From Treponema sp. (lineage in GTDB: Bacteria; Spirochaetota; Spirochaetia; Treponematales; Breznakiellaceae), in contig JAISBK010000197.1 in assembly GCA_031266255.1 (NCBI GenBank), forward strand, positions 1-17,910: a stretch of DNA of 17,910 bases, read 5' to 3'. A model generated the notes under the pieces. It was not told the DNA's origin. It saw only the letters and a program-made list of their open reading frames with translations, and made no database searches. Of this stretch, positions 1-7,450 are shown in pieces; within the stretch, counting starts at the first letter, position 1, and every line of letters starts with the position of its first letter. The position numbers and the translations under genes were made by a program.

Positions 1-1688
1 ATTATATAAAAAATGGTAAATTATCTCTGCTTGAAGAATTTGATAAAGGACGATATAGGTCAACAATAAAAGAATGGTTGATCTATTTTCATGCATATTA
101 TAAACATGGAGAATATAAAAAAAATTCATTATATGACATAATTTGTATAACGACTTTATTCACATTTTATTATTCAGAAACAATAAATACAATTAATGCG
201 TCAAAATGCCTAGTAAAAGACGAGCGTAATATATACGTCGGTGGAATAATGGCGTCGGTTATGCCGGATGCAATAAAAAAAGAAACCAATATAACCCCTC
301 ATATCGGACTTTTAAATAAGCCGGGCGTATTAGACGATAATAATTATATAATTGATGACTTGCCTTTGGATTATTCAATCTTGCACGAAATTGATTATCC
401 TGCTGATAATGCATTTTACGCATATTCAACACGAGGGTGTATAAGAAAATGTTCGTTTTGCGCCGTTCCTATTTTAGAGCCCCAATTTGAAAAATTTATT
501 CCTATATTAAAAAACATTGAAGAAGTTAGGAAAACTTACGGCGACCGTCCCAATTTGTTATTATTGGACAATAATGTCCTTGCCTCAAGAGATTGTTTTT
601 CCAAAATAATCGAAGAAATAAAAAAAGCCGGCTTTCAAAAAGGGGCTGTATTTAAAATGCCAAATTATTTTGAACTGTATTATAATAATCTTAAAAAAGG
701 ACTTAATGACAAAGCCTATACCAAAGCCTTATTTTATGAGTATTTGGCTTTGCTGGATAAATTGTCTAATAATGAAAAACAGATTATTTACGAATTATTG
801 AAAAACAATAATCTGTTAAATATCTATTCTGCGTCTAAAAAGGCACTATTGGAGTTATACGATGCTATTAAGCCTTATTATGAACTGCATATAAATAATT
901 CAAAAAAAAAGAGAATCGTTGATTTTAATCAGGGTATTGACGCAAGATTAATAAATGAAGAAAATGCTCAATTACTAAGTGAAATTGCTATTGAGCCGTT
1001 GCGTTTAGCTTTTGACCATTGGTCTGATAAAACAATATATGCCAACGCGGTAGAAATATGCGCCAGGCATAGCATAAAATCAATGTCAAATTACTTGTTA
1101 TATAATGAGAACGATAAGCCCATTGAATTATATAAAAGATTAAAAATCAATATAAGTTTGTGCGAAAAGCTAAAAATAAGCATCTATTCTTTTCCTATGA
1201 AATACCACCCAATAAAAGGCGATTTTAGTCAAAATAGGGATTTTATTGGAAAATATTGGAATAGAAAATACATTCGTGCTGTTCAGACAATATTAAATGC
1301 GACTAAAGGGAAAATAGGGCGTGGCAAAAGTTTTTTCTATAAAGCATTCGGTAAAAATGAAAAAGAATTTAAACTATTGCTAGTTATGCCTGAACCGTAT
1401 ATATTATATCGTTTCTTTTTTGAATATATTGGTTATTCGCAAGACTGGTTAAAAGATTACCAAAAATTAGATAAGACTGAGAAGTATCAATTTCTTAAAT
1501 TAATTGCGGAAAATAAATTTAGCTTATCAATTTATGAAACCCTTGAAAATGAAAAAATCAAAAAAATATATTCACACTATCTAATTACAAGATCCGATGT
1601 AATCAATTCTAGTACCAATATAGGTAAGAGAAAAATTGAGTATGATGAAAAAAAGAATACCTTAAAAAATCTTCCCATTGGGGTTTAA
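1..1688 (+). CDS. B12-binding/radical SAM domain protein (5' end outside window)
   Basis: The frame is open from the first base of the window, so the true start lies off the left edge; the TTG at 78 is only an internal codon. Counting from that TTG, residues 20-65 resemble the end of a cobalamin-binding-type domain (ITTLFTF, then YVGGIMASVMP). A radical SAM core follows, with the CxxxCxxC cluster motif TRGCIRKCSFC (Cys121, Cys125, Cys128) for a 4Fe-4S centre that cleaves S-adenosylmethionine. A later VDFNQGIDARL and the LAFDHW stretch are typical of the radical SAM barrel. Substrate and pathway are not recognisable. The DNA is far more AT-rich than the core of the window. The last codons (about LKNLPIGV) are antisense to helicase codons of the remnant on the other strand, so the natural C-terminus has probably been lost or replaced at a junction. 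Family assignment is firm; function is unknown. Confidence 0.8.
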   Translation, partial: YIKNGKLSLLEEFDKGRYRSTIKEWLIYFHAYYKHGEYKKNSLYDIICITTLFTFYYSETINTINASKCLVKDERNIYVGGIMASVMPDAIKKETNITPHIGLLNKPGVLDDNNYIIDDLPLDYSILHEIDYPADNAFYAYSTRGCIRKCSFCAVPILEPQFEKFIPILKNIEEVRKTYGDRPNLLLLDNNVLASRDCFSKIIEEIKKAGFQKGAVFKMPNYFELYYNNLKKGLNDKAYTKALFYEYLALLDKLSNNEKQIIYELLKNNNLLNIYSASKKALLELYDAIKPYYELHINNSKKKRIVDFNQGIDARLINEENAQLLSEIAIEPLRLAFDHWSDKTIYANAVEICARHSIKSMSNYLLYNENDKPIELYKRLKINISLCEKLKISIYSFPMKYHPIKGDFSQNRDFIGKYWNRKYIRAVQTILNATKGKIGRGKSFFYKAFGKNEKEFKLLLVMPEPYILYRFFFEYIGYSQDWLKDYQKLDKTEKYQFLKLIAENKFSLSIYETLENEKIKKIYSHYLITRSDVINSSTNIGKRKIEYDEKKNTLKNLPIGV

Positions 1689-2309
1689 GATGCGGCGGGT
1701 AGATAATAATGGTTTTTATGCCCAGATTGGCCGCGATGGTTACGCCGATAATGCTCTTGCCCAAGCCGACCACATCGGCGACAATGCAGCCGGAGCGCCG
1801 CTTGATTTTTTCCATGCCTTCACGTATCGCGTCCGTTTGGTAGGCGAGATTCGTGTATTGCGCGTCATTACTGCGGGTCAGAGCCGCCGGAGTTTTTATA
1901 GTTTCGGCGCTGGTCTTAAAATATTCATGCAATGAATATACATGAGGTATGGAGCGGGAAGGCGTTCCAGCCAGGTATGCTTGATGACGATTTCCAAAAA
2001 TGCTTCTTTTGTGGATGAGTCAACCAGGGGAACAGCTTCATTCCAGAGCTGGTTAAAAATTCCCGCGGCTTCGGTGTAATCGGAAACAAAAGTTCCGCCG
2101 AGGAGGACATTCACTTCCGTTCTGCCTTCCAATCCCTGAAACGACAAATTGCTCGAACCGACAATGATCCGCCCCGGCTCCTGCCCGTTAAACGAATGAG
2201 CGTCGTCAGCGGTAAAAATATACATCTTGGCATGATTGGGATTTTTTGTTTTTCTGACTTCCAGCAGGTCTTTGAGCAGTTGGTTTTGATTGGTGATGAA
2301 TCTGGCCAT
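1655..2309 (-). pseudogene. Remnant of PLD-nuclease/SNF2-type helicase fusion gene
   Basis: Read on the minus strand, ATG at 2309 follows a good ribosome site (GGAG, 6-base gap) and gives MARFITNQNQLLKD. It then passes straight into a phospholipase D-type active-site region with HAKMYIF (the HxK) and GSSNLSFQG. In relatives as I remember them, about a hundred residues separate these two parts, so an internal deletion near 2268 is inferred. The frame then drifts into nonsense near 1930, while a second frame continues with HEYFKTSAETI, the Q-motif-like YQTDAI, Walker A ADVVGLGKS and PPHLKPQWEDFL: the N-terminus of a SNF2/DEAD-type helicase. That frame ends in unrelated AT-rich DNA at about 1655-1665, so motor motifs II to VI are gone. 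Such PLD-helicase proteins are usually found in restriction or phage-defence settings. This copy cannot be functional. Confidence 0.8.
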
Positions 2310-2382
2310 GGTTACTCCGTAAACAGAGCATAGCATAAAAATGGTGAATGTAAAACAAGGGGGCTAGAACGAGGGCAACCGC

Positions 2383-2411
2383 ATTATAAATGCTAATTCT
2401 TTATGACACAA
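2383..2411 (-). promoter_or_regulatory. Sigma-70-type promoter in left arm of the palindrome
   Basis: On the minus strand: TTGTGT (2411-2406), 17-base spacer and perfect TATAAT (2388-2383). It points at the broken PLD-helicase gene, whose ATG is at 2309, and is the near mirror image of the plus-strand promoter in the other arm. Confidence 0.45.
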
Positions 2412-2456
2412 AGAATTATAGAATGTATACAATTGCTCATCATAGTTCATAATTCT

Positions 2457-2485
2457 TTGCTATATAATGAATTACAAATTATAAT
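2457..2485 (+). promoter_or_regulatory. Sigma-70-type promoter in right arm of the palindrome
   Basis: TTGCTA (2457-2462), a 17-base spacer and a perfect TATAAT (2480-2485). It would start transcription near 2492 and serve the exported protein, aroDE and rpiA. No better promoter is visible upstream of that set. Confidence 0.5.
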
Positions 2486-2551
2486 ACGGTTACCCTGGAT
2501 GTCAGAGAGTCCTTCTTGCAAAAAGGAAGCCTTCTCTGGTACAGTAGTAAT

Positions 2552-3055
2552 ATGCGGTATACCCAATGGCGTGGGATTCTCTTTTTTTGCTTCTGCCTTA
2601 TGATTTCTGAACTGGAAGCCCAGGAGGGGGACCTCCTCTTAGAGCGGCGGTCTTCTGGTATCATTAAGCCGGATACCAGCGCCGAGGTTGAGGATATCTC
2701 CTCTGTTGTCGGTTTAACCTTGGAAGGACTTATTTCCCGGTTCGGCCTTCCTCAATCAGTGTATGCGGTCCGGGGCATGGAGACATGGCAGGATGATGTG
2801 GTCTTTACCTATGAAGCGGGGGATTTCTATATATACAAAGATAGGATTTGGCAGATCCAGATCAAAGCCGCCTATGGTATCCAAATTGGAGATAATCTGA
2901 CATCAATATCCTGGATTTTGGGGGAAGGCACCCAAATATACCGGGATTATTTCCTTATACCCCTGCGAGGCCACTCCTGGCCGCTCATGCTCCGCCTCAA
3001 TATTGACAACGTTGGGTTGATATCCGCCATTTTTATCTACCGTCCGGACTTTTAA
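2552..3055 (+). CDS. Small exported protein of unknown function
   Basis: A 167-residue protein when begun at the ATG at 2552. An in-frame TTG at 2516 would add twelve residues ahead of the signal peptide and is less likely; no strong ribosome site is seen for either. Residues 1-25 form a signal peptide: MRYTQWR, a hydrophobic core (ILFFCFCLMI) and a cleavage region around ELEAQE. The mature part has about 140 residues, with alternating hydrophobic and aromatic residues suggesting a small beta-rich fold (DFYIYKDRIWQIQI, YFLIPLRG), and no motif I recognise. It ends ten bases before aroDE, with the aroDE ribosome site starting at its stop codon, so the two are probably co-transcribed from the promoter in the palindrome. 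Expected location is periplasm or envelope. Function unknown; nothing links it to shikimate synthesis apart from position. Confidence 0.75.
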   Translation: MRYTQWRGILFFCFCLMISELEAQEGDLLLERRSSGIIKPDTSAEVEDISSVVGLTLEGLISRFGLPQSVYAVRGMETWQDDVVFTYEAGDFYIYKDRIWQIQIKAAYGIQIGDNLTSISWILGEGTQIYRDYFLIPLRGHSWPLMLRLNIDNVGLISAIFIYRPDF

Positions 3056-3065
3056 AGGAGAGCCT

Positions 3066-4574
3066 ATGGCAAAAATATGCCTTTGTTTGACGGGAAAGAC
3101 CCTGAGCCAGGATGTGGCGTTGCTGGAAAAATACCGGAAGTATGTAGATCTGGTAGAACTACGGGCGGATTGCCTTGAGGCGGATGAGCGGCTGCTCATC
3201 CGGCGTTTTCCCCCTATGGTTGACCTACCGGTTATTTTAACCATCCGGCGGGAGCAGGACGGCGGTCAGTTTATAGGCGGTGAAGGTTCCCGGATCAGTC
3301 TCTTGTCCAAGGCCCTTGCGTTTGCTGATGCAGATAGGCGCCATAATTTTGCCTATGTGGATATGGAAGAGTACCTGAACGTACCTAGTTTGGAAGAGGC
3401 TGCTAGGACTTTCGGAACCCGGATTATCCGTTCCTATCATAATATCGAGGGAGTGGATGATAATCTGGTAGAACGCCTCCAGGGTTTACGGCATATTGGG
3501 GATGAACTGGTTAAAGTAGCGGTGATGCCCCATTCCCTTGAGGATGTAGTACGGCTATTCAGCGTGGGCCGGGAAACGATGGATATGGATAAAATCCTCC
3601 TTGGCATGGGAAATTTCGGTATTCCCACCAGGATCCTCGCGGAACACCTGGGTTCCCAGATATCCTATACGACCGTGCAAGGAGATCCGGATCTGCCTGC
3701 CGCTGCTCCGGGGCAGCTTGACCCCAAAGTACTCGCGGAACTGTACCGGTTTCGGGATATTACCAATAAAACCCGGATCTTTGGGATTACCGGATTTCCC
3801 CTTATCGCAACCTTCAGCCCGCCCTTTTTTAATACCCTCTTCAGCCTTGAGCATACCGATGCGGTTTACGTACCCTTCCCCACTGATGATATCCGGTCTT
3901 TCATAGCCCTAGCAACCGCATTGGGCATGATCGGCGCCTCGGTAACGGTCCCCCATAAAGAAGGAATCCTCCCCTTTCTCACCCAGGTATCCCCAGAAGT
4001 AAGATCCATCGGCGCCTGTAATACCATCGTATCCAGTGCCGAGGGGTGGACCGGTTTCAATACCGATGCCCCAGGGTTTTCCGATACACTGCTTAGTTTT
4101 ATCGGGAAGAAAACCTTGAAAGGTATACGGGGTACCATCATCGGCGCAGGAGGAGCAGCCCGGGCAGTGCTTGCCGAGGTACATAGGCTGCATGGGAAGG
4201 CCCTGGTCCTCAACCGTAATGTGGTGCGGGCCAGGGATTTGGCTGCCCCATACCGAGCTGCCTGGGGGCCTCTAGATAATCAGGGTATCGCGCTTATGGA
4301 TAAGTATGGGGATATCATCATCCAGACCACTTCCGCAGGTATGGAAGGACACGCCGCGGCAGACCCATTGGCATTGTATACGTTTTCCGGCAAGGAAGTG
4401 GTTATGGATCTGATCTATAAACCGGAACGGACTACCTGTTTGCAACGGGCTGAAGCAGCAGGCTGCCGGGTTTTAAATGGCTATGCCATGCTTATAAGGC
4501 AAGCCCAATTACAATACAGCTATTTTATGGGGCGTGAATTTCCCCAGCATCTCATGTCCCGCATGCATTTTTAA
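3066..4574 (+). CDS. aroDE: Bifunctional 3-dehydroquinate dehydratase / shikimate dehydrogenase
   Basis: A fusion of two consecutive shikimate-pathway enzymes in 502 residues. Residues 1 to about 230 are a type I (Schiff-base) dehydroquinase: ELRAD (31-35), IRSYHN with catalytic His125, and KVAVMP with Schiff-base Lys150. It converts 3-dehydroquinate to 3-dehydroshikimate. Residues from about 236 are shikimate dehydrogenase, which reduces that product with NADPH: TGFPLIATFSP (the substrate serine motif, with Thr in place of the first Ser), VTVPHK with catalytic Lys298, GFNTDAPG with Asp334, the nucleotide loop GAGGAAR (360-366), TTSAGM and the C-terminal GYAMLIRQAQ. All key catalytic residues of both halves are present. 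ATG at 3066 has AAGGAG seven bases upstream. The same fusion order is known from plants, Chlamydia and some treponemes. No other aro genes are in the window. Confidence 0.95.
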   Translation: MAKICLCLTGKTLSQDVALLEKYRKYVDLVELRADCLEADERLLIRRFPPMVDLPVILTIRREQDGGQFIGGEGSRISLLSKALAFADADRRHNFAYVDMEEYLNVPSLEEAARTFGTRIIRSYHNIEGVDDNLVERLQGLRHIGDELVKVAVMPHSLEDVVRLFSVGRETMDMDKILLGMGNFGIPTRILAEHLGSQISYTTVQGDPDLPAAAPGQLDPKVLAELYRFRDITNKTRIFGITGFPLIATFSPPFFNTLFSLEHTDAVYVPFPTDDIRSFIALATALGMIGASVTVPHKEGILPFLTQVSPEVRSIGACNTIVSSAEGWTGFNTDAPGFSDTLLSFIGKKTLKGIRGTIIGAGGAARAVLAEVHRLHGKALVLNRNVVRARDLAAPYRAAWGPLDNQGIALMDKYGDIIIQTTSAGMEGHAAADPLALYTFSGKEVVMDLIYKPERTTCLQRAEAAGCRVLNGYAMLIRQAQLQYSYFMGREFPQHLMSRMHF

Positions 4575-4607
4575 GGCTTGCGGGGTAAGGTAGAGACGGT
4601 AGAGATT

Positions 4608-5309
4608 ATGGATCAACAGGGTATCAAAGAAATGACCGGTAAAGGGGCGGTAGACGCCCTGGTCAGAAGCGGCATGAAACTAGGACTCGGTACCGGGTCA
4701 ACCGCGATACATGCGGTTCGGCATATCGGGAGCTTACTCCGTGCAGGGACTTTGAAGGATATTCGGGCGGTTCCCACAAGTTATCAAACGCTTATTGCCT
4801 GTGAACGCTGGGGCATACCCCTGTTCACCCTGAATTCCCAGGAAATAGGCGGAACCTTGGACCTCACCATAGATGGTGCAGACGAGGTAGATGGCCGGCA
4901 TTACTGTATTAAAGGGGGCGGCGGGGCCTTGCTCTTGGAAAAAATCGTTGCCTATGCATCGGCTTCTTATGCCATTGTGGTGGATGAGTCCAAACAAGTG
5001 GAAAACCTGGGCTTACAGTTTCCCGTGCCCCTGGAGCTTATTCCTGAAGCCCGGGTGCCGGTAATACAAACCCTGGAAGCCTTGTCCGCGGTAGTGCAGC
5101 TCCGGGAGGCGGTGCGTAAAGCAGGGCCGGTTATCACCGAACATGGCAACTTCCTCCTGGATATACGGTTTCAGAACCCGGTGGATCCTCCTGTCCTGGA
5201 ACGAGAACTGAACCAGATCCCCGGGGTGGTTGAAAACGGCTTTTTTACCCGGCTACGTCCCCGGGTTTTTATTGGCCGTTTTGATGGTACCCTGGATATC
5301 CGAGAATAA
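4608..5309 (+). CDS. rpiA: Ribose-5-phosphate isomerase A
   Basis: Interconverts ribose 5-phosphate and ribulose 5-phosphate in the pentose phosphate pathway; cytoplasmic. From the ATG at 4608 it has 233 residues, normal for RpiA. Motifs: the phosphate loop GLGTGST, the active-site DGADEVD, KGGGGALLLEK, DESK, TEHGNFLLD and the C-terminal GVVENGFF. The frame is open upstream to a TTG at 4578, but the ATG gives the usual short N-terminus (MDQQGIKEMTGKGA), so I chose it; the ribosome site is weak. It follows aroDE by 33 bases on the same strand and is likely the last gene of that unit. It converges with uvrC, whose stop lies 25 bases on; no terminator is visible in that gap. Confidence 0.93.
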   Translation: MDQQGIKEMTGKGAVDALVRSGMKLGLGTGSTAIHAVRHIGSLLRAGTLKDIRAVPTSYQTLIACERWGIPLFTLNSQEIGGTLDLTIDGADEVDGRHYCIKGGGGALLLEKIVAYASASYAIVVDESKQVENLGLQFPVPLELIPEARVPVIQTLEALSAVVQLREAVRKAGPVITEHGNFLLDIRFQNPVDPPVLERELNQIPGVVENGFFTRLRPRVFIGRFDGTLDIRE

Positions 5310-5334
5310 GGAATGCGGTTTTTCTGGATCATGG

Positions 5335-7302
5335 TTAGGTTACTGAAGGTTGAGACGGGTAGTCCACAGCAGCTTCGGCTGCGGCTTGTACGCCGGCTCC
5401 AGGGGTATAAAGGCGTTTCTTGGCCGCGTCCTGGTCTTCTTGTGCAAGGGCTGCGGCTGCCCGGATCGTCTTGGCTTGGGCTTCACTGATCCGGCATGAT
5501 TGGGCCATGCTCAAGGGATCTGCTGCGGCTATGGCCGCTATCGTACCATAGGTTTTCATAATGCGGGCTGCCCGTTTAGGGCCAATACCTTCTACGGATT
5601 CCAGGATAGGAAAGAACAGGTCTTCTGAACGCAGCCGCTGGTTAAAGGAGGTGGCAAACCGGTGCGTCTCGTCCCGCAAAAATTGCAAGACCTTGAGCGC
5701 TTCTGAACGTTTGGAAAGCCTAATGGGGGTGGACTTGTAGGGGAGCCAGAGTTCCTCATCCCGTTTGGCAAGGCCCACCACATCGCAGTCCAGCCCCAAG
5801 GTATCCAGCACTCCCTTGGCAGCGTTCACCTGACCAATACCGCCGTCAATGAGCACCATATCCGGCAGGTCCTTTCCTTCCCGGACTAACCGGCTATAGC
5901 GGCGCTGTACTACTTCCCGCATGGCCGCGAAATCATCCACCACCCCCACGACGGTACGCAGCTTAAAATGCCGGTAGTTTTTCCGATCCGGCCTCCCATC
6001 CTTAAAGGAAATAAGCGAAGCCACCGGGTGTCTGCCCTGGAGTTGGGCAATATCAAAGCCTTCGATCCGTTCCGGCCTCCGTTTCAGTCCCAGGACCTGC
6101 ACGAGTTCGTCTAGGGCAGGCCCGGCTCCCCGGGCTTTTAACCTGAGCCGAAGGTCTTCTTGGGCATTGTTCCGGGCCATAGCCAAGATCGCCCCGTGGC
6201 GGCGTGCCGGTACAGCTTGGGCAGAGGACAGGGAACAGATGACCGGTGTATACCCGAATTGTCCTGCAAACCAGTGGCAGAGACGCTGAAAATCCGGATC
6301 CGCCTCGTTTTCAGCCCAAGGCATCTCGATCCAGGGTGCCAGGTAGATCTGGGGCGGCGGGGGTCTATCGGGGGTATAGTACGCCGCGACAAAGGTTTCC
6401 AACGATTCCGCTTCACGGGCTGCAGAACAGGTTCGGAAAAGGTCCCGGCCAATCATCTTCCCTCCCCGCAGGGAAAAGACCGTAAACGTACTCAAGACCC
6501 CTTCACTTGCCCAGGCAATATAATCCCGGGCTTCAGGATCAAAGTCTACCAAGGCATTGGTGGTGAGTTCCTCCAGAGCCTTAATCGTATCCCTAAACTT
6601 GACCGCCTGCTCAAAGCGCAGGGCCGCAGCCTCAGCATGCATCTGGACGCTCAGGTCCATGATGAGCGCGGATCCTTCGTTGGAAAGCAGTTGCCGAACC
6701 CGTGCGACCTGAACCTGGTAGGCTTCTTCGCTGATAGTACCGCTGCAAGGCCCCAGGCAACGGCCAATATGATAATACATACAGGGGGTCTCCCGCTTCC
6801 GAAAAACCCGGCACTTCCGCAGGGGAAAGAGCTTATCGATACAACCCAAGAGGGTATCCACTGCATGAACCTGAGGAAAGGGACCGAAGTACTGGGAGGT
6901 ATCAGCAATAATATGCCGAGTCTTGAACACCCGGGGAAAGGGATCCCCGGTGATCCGGATCACCGGATATGTCTTACCATCCTTGAGGTCGATGTTGTAT
7001 TTAGGGGCATGTTGTTTGATGAGGGTGTTTTCCAGGAGCAGAGCCTCGTATTCATTCGCTACGATGATGGTTTCAATGGCTCGGGCGTGGCGTAAGAGGG
7101 CTTCGGTCTTGGGCTCCTTAGTCCCTGAAAAATAAGACGTGAGCCGGTTTCGCAATACCCGGGCTTTACCCACATAAATGATGCGGTTCTCCTCATCCCG
7201 CCACAGGTACACCCCCGGCTCACGAGGAGCTTCATGAGCTGCGGCTTTGAGGGCCCCATAATTTTCTGAATTATCCTTAAACCCCGTTGGATTCATAGCC
7301 AT
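5335..7302 (-). CDS. uvrC: UvrABC excinuclease subunit C
   Basis: The nuclease of bacterial nucleotide excision repair, which cuts both sides of a lesion marked by UvrB. With the ATG at 7302 it has 655 residues; ATG 7296 is an alternative, and the open frame back to 7380 overlaps the promoter region and is not favoured. Domains: GIY-YIG nuclease from about residue 29 (PGVYLW, then IYVGKA) for the 3' cut; four cysteines at 164, 174, 182 and 186 in the PCMYYHIGRCLGPC region, matching the Fe-S ligands known in UvrC; the UVR UvrB-contact helix around 217-250; an RNase H-like nuclease for the 5' cut (GFDIAQLQG, VLIDGGIGQV, FLRDETHRFA); and helix-hairpin-helix VEGIGPKRAARIM at about 570-583. The domain set is complete. 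It is monocistronic and divergent from the LamG gene. Confidence 0.96.
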   Translation of the reverse strand: MAMNPTGFKDNSENYGALKAAAHEAPREPGVYLWRDEENRIIYVGKARVLRNRLTSYFSGTKEPKTEALLRHARAIETIIVANEYEALLLENTLIKQHAPKYNIDLKDGKTYPVIRITGDPFPRVFKTRHIIADTSQYFGPFPQVHAVDTLLGCIDKLFPLRKCRVFRKRETPCMYYHIGRCLGPCSGTISEEAYQVQVARVRQLLSNEGSALIMDLSVQMHAEAAALRFEQAVKFRDTIKALEELTTNALVDFDPEARDYIAWASEGVLSTFTVFSLRGGKMIGRDLFRTCSAAREAESLETFVAAYYTPDRPPPPQIYLAPWIEMPWAENEADPDFQRLCHWFAGQFGYTPVICSLSSAQAVPARRHGAILAMARNNAQEDLRLRLKARGAGPALDELVQVLGLKRRPERIEGFDIAQLQGRHPVASLISFKDGRPDRKNYRHFKLRTVVGVVDDFAAMREVVQRRYSRLVREGKDLPDMVLIDGGIGQVNAAKGVLDTLGLDCDVVGLAKRDEELWLPYKSTPIRLSKRSEALKVLQFLRDETHRFATSFNQRLRSEDLFFPILESVEGIGPKRAARIMKTYGTIAAIAAADPLSMAQSCRISEAQAKTIRAAAALAQEDQDAAKKRLYTPGAGVQAAAEAAVDYPSQPSVT

Positions 7303-7342
7303 TTCTACCGATACATAAGAGAGTTTGTGTGGGATATATGGT

Positions 7343-7371
7343 TTTTCATGCCGTAGTATACTCATTATAAC
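7343..7371 (+). promoter_or_regulatory. Possible promoter of the LamG/TPR pair
   Basis: TTTTCA (7343-7348), 17-base spacer and TATAAC (7366-7371), about 80 bases upstream of the chosen ATG at 7451. It shares bases with the uvrC -10 on the other strand, so the two promoters would compete. Confidence 0.3.
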
Positions 7372-7393
7372 AGGGAACAATGCAACGAATCAA
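7364..7393 (-). promoter_or_regulatory. Putative uvrC promoter
   Basis: Minus strand TTGATT (7393-7388), 18-base spacer and perfect TATAAT (7369-7364), about 60 bases upstream of the uvrC ATG. It overlaps a weaker plus-strand candidate for the divergent gene. Confidence 0.45.
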
Positions 7394-7450
7394 TTGCAAT
7401 TACCGGTAAAATCAGCTATGAAAGTAACTATGAACATAAGGAATGTAGGG

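Larger units (their letters stand above)
2372..2496. repeat. 125-bp imperfect palindrome (MITE-like) with outward promoters
   Basis: The two ends are inverted copies: AGGGCAACCGCATTATAA at 2372-2389 and the complement of AGGGTAACCGTATTATAA at 2479-2496. The symmetry continues inward: AATTC beside both arms, and CAAAGAATTAT at 2409-2419 against ATAATTCTTTG at 2450-2460. About 30 bases remain in the centre. No obvious target-site duplication flanks it. It lies between the dead helicase gene and the next operon. It may be a miniature inverted-repeat element or a large cruciform or hairpin; no transposase is encoded. Confidence 0.7.

Noticed and set aside
78..80. TTG at 78 as the start of the radical SAM gene
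   Set aside because: The frame is open all the way to the left edge and the upstream residues continue a folded-domain pattern, so this is an internal codon.
2555..2575. GTATACCCAATGGC shared by 2557-2570 and the pstS upstream region near 11837
   Set aside because: A single 14-base match is about what chance allows in a window this size, and the flanks do not match.
2403..2603. Plus-strand 66-residue frame through the palindrome
   Set aside because: No ribosome site, no protein-like pattern, and it is produced by the inverted repeat and the start of the next gene.
6160..7095. Long plus-strand open frame of 311 codons inside uvrC
   Set aside because: It is the antisense shadow of uvrC, which has complete domains on the other strand; the translation is proline/glycine-rich and motif-free.
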